From Ruminococcus sp. (lineage in GTDB: Bacteria > Bacillota > Clostridia > Oscillospirales > Acutalibacteraceae): a DNA stretch of 64,000 bases. The position numbers were made by a program, and so were the translations under genes. Location: positions 1-64,000 of the forward strand of contig JALELS010000020.1 in assembly GCA_022768065.1 (NCBI GenBank), written 5' to 3'. Positions 63,414-64,000 of this stretch are shown piece by piece. The notes under the pieces are model-generated. The model saw nothing but the letters and a program-made list of their open reading frames with translations. It had not been told where the DNA came from and did not search any database. The first letter of the stretch is position 1, and each line of letters opens with the position of its first letter.

Positions 63414-64000
63414 TATTCAAACTCCTTTCCGCAGCGAGCTATACGCTCAGCACTGTATTCATCAAGGTCTTTTGCGGCAACCTTTGCCATCTCTTCATCA
63501 ATGGCGCCGTAATGCCACTTGTAGTTACCGCTTGTAAGCTTAATTCCGACGCCCTTAATGGTATCGGCAACTATAACGGTAGGCTTATCCTTGGTCTTGT
63601 GTGCCTCATCAATAGCCTTGCAGAGAGAAACGATGTTGTTGCCCTCGCAAACGATTGTATGGAAGCCGAATGCCACGAATTTATCCGCAAGCGGTTCGAG
63701 CTTCATAACATCCTCGGTGTTGCCGTCTATCATGCAATGGTTGCGGTCAACAATCGTGATGCAGTTTGTAAGATTGTAATGACGGATGGTCATAAGACCT
63801 TCCCAGTTTGAACCCTCATCAAGCTCACCGTCGCCTGTTACAACGTAGGTGTAGTAATCCTTGCCGAGAACTCTTGCGGCAATAGCCGTACCTGCCGCTA
63901 TCGGAATGCCGTGACCGAGCGAACCTGTGGATGCGTCAACGCCGGCAACCTTATTTGAGTCAAGATGGATACCCATTTTTGAGTTTGTAAGGTTAAAGGT
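63413..64000 (-). CDS. Transketolase, N-terminal (ThDP-binding) subunit, start beyond the right edge
   Basis: 195 codons are visible; the frame is open to the last base of the window, so the start is missing. The ThDP/metal motif is VTGDGELDEGSNWEG (GDG...N), and VDASTGSLGHGIPIAAG and IVDRNHCMIDG are also present. The stop overlaps the start of the C-terminal subunit by one base (TAATG). Confidence 0.95.
   Translation of the reverse strand, partial: TFNLTNSKMGIHLDSNKVAGVDASTGSLGHGIPIAAGTAIAARVLGKDYYTYVVTGDGELDEGSNWEGLMTIRHYNLTNCITIVDRNHCMIDGNTEDVMKLEPLADKFVAFGFHTIVCEGNNIVSLCKAIDEAHKTKDKPTVIVADTIKGVGIKLTSGNYKWHYGAIDEEMAKVAAKDLDEYSAERIARCGKEFE

Overview
The window looks like a chromosomal segment of an anaerobic, Gram-positive, low-to-mid-GC bacterium of class Clostridia (Oscillospiraceae/Ruminococcaceae-like is my best guess, not proven). 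Evidence: Bacillota operon orders (rimP-nusA-rnpM-ylxQ-infB-rbfA-nrnA-truB-ribF; yabP-yabQ-divIC-yabR; walJ-rlmH), the yabP/yabQ spore-cortex genes, a T-box leader before cysE-cysS, an SOS-like box at recA, a sortase-type surface protein, and an adjacent gltX-glnS pair. There are no rRNA genes, no intact tRNA genes, no CRISPR and no transposase.

Layout, left to right. 1-4827 (minus): a surface-polysaccharide cluster (nucleotide-sugar dehydrogenase, glycosyltransferase, 2-hydroxyacid dehydrogenase, HpcH/HpaI aldolase, initiating sugar-phosphate transferase). 4986-11031 (minus): cysteine genes cysE-cysS behind a T-box, then rimO-pgsA and recA-recX. 11205-15742 (plus): rpmB, a TtcA-like tRNA thiolase, a DUF975 membrane protein, an archaeal-type phosphoglycerate mutase/proposed homoserine kinase, and metY. 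15836-18001 (minus): nitroreductase and an RlmD-type rRNA methylase preceded by an overlapping 59-residue membrane ORF. 18293-26448 (plus): murA, gltX, glnS, a membrane protein, mltG, a membrane-anchored Xre regulator and a C39-like protease. 26523-35783 (minus): an Fe-alcohol dehydrogenase, the complete rimP-to-ribF translation operon and a small tail-motif protein. 36017-36751: a sortase-type surface protein.

36857-47443 (minus) is a carbohydrate locus: a GH38-like (DUF5054) protein, a GPH-family symporter, a divergent metallophosphoesterase and an AraC regulator, followed by pduL-eda-kdgK-mannonate oxidoreductase-uxuA, which together turn fructuronate/mannonate into pyruvate and glyceraldehyde-3-phosphate and may feed acetyl-phosphate metabolism. 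47622-51721 (minus) holds an AsnB-type amidotransferase, an aspartate racemase and an ATP-grasp protein resembling D-aspartate ligase, which together look like a peptidoglycan D-Asp/D-Asn cross-bridge pathway. 52505-55388 (plus): GDPD, walJ, rlmH and a zinc-ribbon membrane protein. 55515-61946 (minus): hpf, an orphan fumarase alpha subunit, yabR-divIC-yabQ-yabP, a degenerate GDPD, a second metallophosphoesterase paralogue and an SCP2-like protein. 62403-64000 (minus): a split transketolase.

The most unusual signal is a set of tandem, hairpin-forming ~110-base repeats lying directly downstream of minus-strand stop codons: after kdgK (two copies), after the D-Asp ligase (two copies, visibly the same family, with a hairpin stem that changes in sequence but keeps pairing) and after transketolase (three copies, possibly a distant relative). 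I do not recognise this element as a named family.
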